From: Thiosulfatihalobacter marinus
GTDB lineage: Bacteria; Pseudomonadota; Alphaproteobacteria; Rhodobacterales; Rhodobacteraceae
Reading direction: 5' to 3'
NCBI RefSeq assembly: GCF_016019955.1
Contig: NZ_JAECRZ010000006.1
Location: 1 to 64,000, forward strand
DNA: 64,000 nt
Of this stretch, positions 62,780 through 64,000 are shown one piece after another (the stretch's first letter is position 1; every line of letters starts with the position of its first letter). The notes under the pieces were generated by a model, which saw only the letters and a program-made list of their open reading frames with translations, did not search any database and was not told the origin of the DNA. The translations under genes were made by a program, and so were the position numbers.

Positions 62780-63565
62780 CTATCGCCCCTTCCAGACCGG
62801 ATCGCGCTTCTCGGCAAAGGCGCGCGCACCCTCCATCTGATCCTCACTGCCATACAACACGTCAACCGAGCGCAACTGCCGCCCGGTGATCCGGTTCATC
62901 GCATCCTGAAACTTCGAATCCTCGGCATCCCGCACGATCTCCTTGATCGCCGCATAAACCAGCGGCGGCCCGCTCGCCAGCAATGCCGCCAGCTCCCGGG
63001 CCCGCGCCATCAACCGGTCCGCCGGAACGATCTCGTTCACCAGCCCCCAGCGATGCGCCTCCCCGGCGTCAAACCAGCGCCCGGTCAACAGCAATTCCAT
63101 CGCAATGTGATAGGGAATGCGCTTGGGCAGCTTCACACTCGCCGCATCCGCCACCGTGCCGGAGCGGATTTCCGGCAGGGCAAAACTGGCATGTTCGGCG
63201 GCCAGCACGATATCGCCCGATATAGCCAGCTCCAGCCCGCCACCACAGGCAATCCCGTTCACCGCCGAGATCACCGGCTTGTTCATATCGCGCAACTCCT
63301 GCAAGCCGCCAAAGCCGCCAACACCATAATCGCCATCCACCGCGTCGCCATCGGCCGCCGCCTTCAGGTCCCAGCCCGGGCAAAAGAACTTGCCCCCGCC
63401 GCCGGTCAGGATCGCCACCCGCAATTCGGGATCGTCACGAAACCCACGGAACACTTCGCCCATCACCCGGCTGGTTTGCAGGTCGATGGCATTGGCCCCG
63501 GGCCGGTCCAGCACCACTTCCAGAATGGCCCCGTCGCGCCGCGTCTTCACAGGTCCGTCACTCAT
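62780..63565 (-). CDS. caiD: Enoyl-CoA hydratase/isomerase, carnitinyl-CoA dehydratase-like
   Basis: A 261-residue crotonase-fold enzyme. VVLDRPGANAIDLQTSRVMG, FFCPGWDLKAAADGDAVDG, NGIACGGGLELAISGDIVLA (oxyanion hole), PEIRSGTVADAASVKLPKRI and AMELLLTGRWFDAGEAHRWG match the CaiD-type branch. It would hydrate or dehydrate a hydroxy/enoyl-CoA such as crotonobetainyl-CoA. Overlap of 4 bases with the upstream acyl-CoA ligase gene suggests they process one CoA intermediate; the name is by similarity only. Confidence 0.82.
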   Translation of the reverse strand: MSDGPVKTRRDGAILEVVLDRPGANAIDLQTSRVMGEVFRGFRDDPELRVAILTGGGGKFFCPGWDLKAAADGDAVDGDYGVGGFGGLQELRDMNKPVISAVNGIACGGGLELAISGDIVLAAEHASFALPEIRSGTVADAASVKLPKRIPYHIAMELLLTGRWFDAGEAHRWGLVNEIVPADRLMARARELAALLASGPPLVYAAIKEIVRDAEDSKFQDAMNRITGRQLRSVDVLYGSEDQMEGARAFAEKRDPVWKGR

Positions 63566-64000
63566 GGCTCTCCCTTTCGTATCAACGCATCCACCGCAAC
63601 CGCCCGTGACGGCGTGCAGATCAGCGGGTTGATTTCAACCTCGTCCAGCGTGTCCGCATTGGCAAGCACATAGGCCTGCACCGCCGCCACCGCGTCCAAC
63701 AGCGCGCCCATATCCACGCCGGGCCCGCCGCGATACCCCGCCAACAGGGGCGCGATACGCAATCCCTCCAACGCCGCGCGCACAGCCCCGCGCGAGGCCG
63801 GCACCAACACCGACACGCTGTCCCGCATCAGCTCGGTCAGAACCCCGCCCGCCGCGATCGTCAGAACAAACCCATGCGCCGGATCACGCACGACGCCCAC
63901 AAGCAGCTCGGCCACCCCGTCGCGCACCATTTCCTCGATCAGGAACCGCGCGCCGGGCATGTCCCGCGCCGCCTGCGCCAACGCATCATGCGCCAGCCCC
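63562..64000 (-). CDS. Acyl-CoA ligase (ADP-forming, ATP-grasp type), C-terminal end, cut by window edge
   Basis: The last 146 or so codons of a larger gene whose start lies beyond 64000. The visible part, RFLIEEMVRDGVAELLVGVV and GFVLTIAAGGVLTELMRDSV, with DTLDEVEINPLICTPS near the end, is the ATP-grasp lobe of acetate--CoA ligase family (ADP-forming) proteins. It overlaps the caiD-like gene (ATGA). The stop is a normal end, so the truncation is only from the window. Function inferred from these motifs. Confidence 0.8.
   Translation of the reverse strand, partial: GLAHDALAQAARDMPGARFLIEEMVRDGVAELLVGVVRDPAHGFVLTIAAGGVLTELMRDSVSVLVPASRGAVRAALEGLRIAPLLAGYRGGPGVDMGALLDAVAAVQAYVLANADTLDEVEINPLICTPSRAVAVDALIRKGEP

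Noticed and set aside
1-64000. CRISPR array, rRNA operon or toxin-antitoxin pair
   Set aside because: No regularly spaced direct repeats, no rRNA-like segment and no recognisable toxin-antitoxin pair was seen in this window.

Overview
The window is a GC-rich alphaproteobacterial chromosome segment, most likely a marine Rhodobacterales (Roseobacter-type) bacterium. Three things point there: a PetP/PetR-like MarR plus OmpR regulator pair, a histone-deacetylase-like / xseB / ispA / dxs gene order, and recurrent GC-rich intergenic hairpins followed by an ATTTTTGGCAAAATGAAG-like tail. No organism name can be read from the sequence itself.

Layout. 1-1806: the degenerate end of an integrated element (phage Gp37/Gp68-type gene fragment, small unknown ORF, excisionase-like gene, broken tyrosine integrase) abutting the 3' end of tRNA-Arg(CCT) at 1807-1883. 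2029-3045: LacI/GntR-type regulator with a candidate operator. 3052-9177: a minus-strand set of five genes for surface glycan work (three glycosyltransferases, a family-2 sulfotransferase, an alpha/beta-hydrolase-like protein). 9307-15399: RidA-like protein divergent from creatininase-family hydrolase, HxHxDK amidohydrolase, FAD oxidase and a Tat-exported solute-binding protein, which looks like catabolism of a small nitrogenous or cyclic amide compound. 15992-19023: divergent znuA and zur-znuC-znuB with a Zur-like palindrome between them. 19123-19390: a MITE-like element whose terminal repeat supplies the stop codon of a TPR gene.

22156-44418 is the most notable part: a polysaccharide locus (secreted SGNH/glycosidase/RTX-like protein, GT2, Wzx-type flippase, Wzz-type chain-length protein, ExoY-type initiating sugar transferase, Wzy/ligase-type membrane protein). 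Embedded in it is a four-gene translationally coupled biosynthetic operon at 27496-40323: type I PKS (KS-AT-KR-DH-carrier-TE), glycosyltransferase, NRPS, and Sfp-type phosphopantetheinyl transferase. The NRPS has an N-terminal formyltransferase domain with intact Asn/His/Asp residues, a C-domain remnant without HHxxxDG, and a glycine-like adenylation domain split by a luciferase-like monooxygenase between motifs A4 and A5. The simplest reading is an N-formylglycyl (oxidised) starter, one ketide extension with reduction and dehydration, then TE release, possibly glycosylated or attached to the glycan.

44480-64000 is mainly housekeeping and central metabolism: small conserved proteins, alpha/beta hydrolase divergent from an AraC regulator, an alcohol dehydrogenase remnant, a DODA-type dioxygenase, dxs-ispA-xseB-HDAC, petR-petP, ilvE with an orphan citF-like gene, EamA transporter, malonyl-CoA synthetase, P450, HD protein with aroC, an SDR, and a caiD-like hydratase with the start-truncated (window edge) end of an acyl-CoA ligase.
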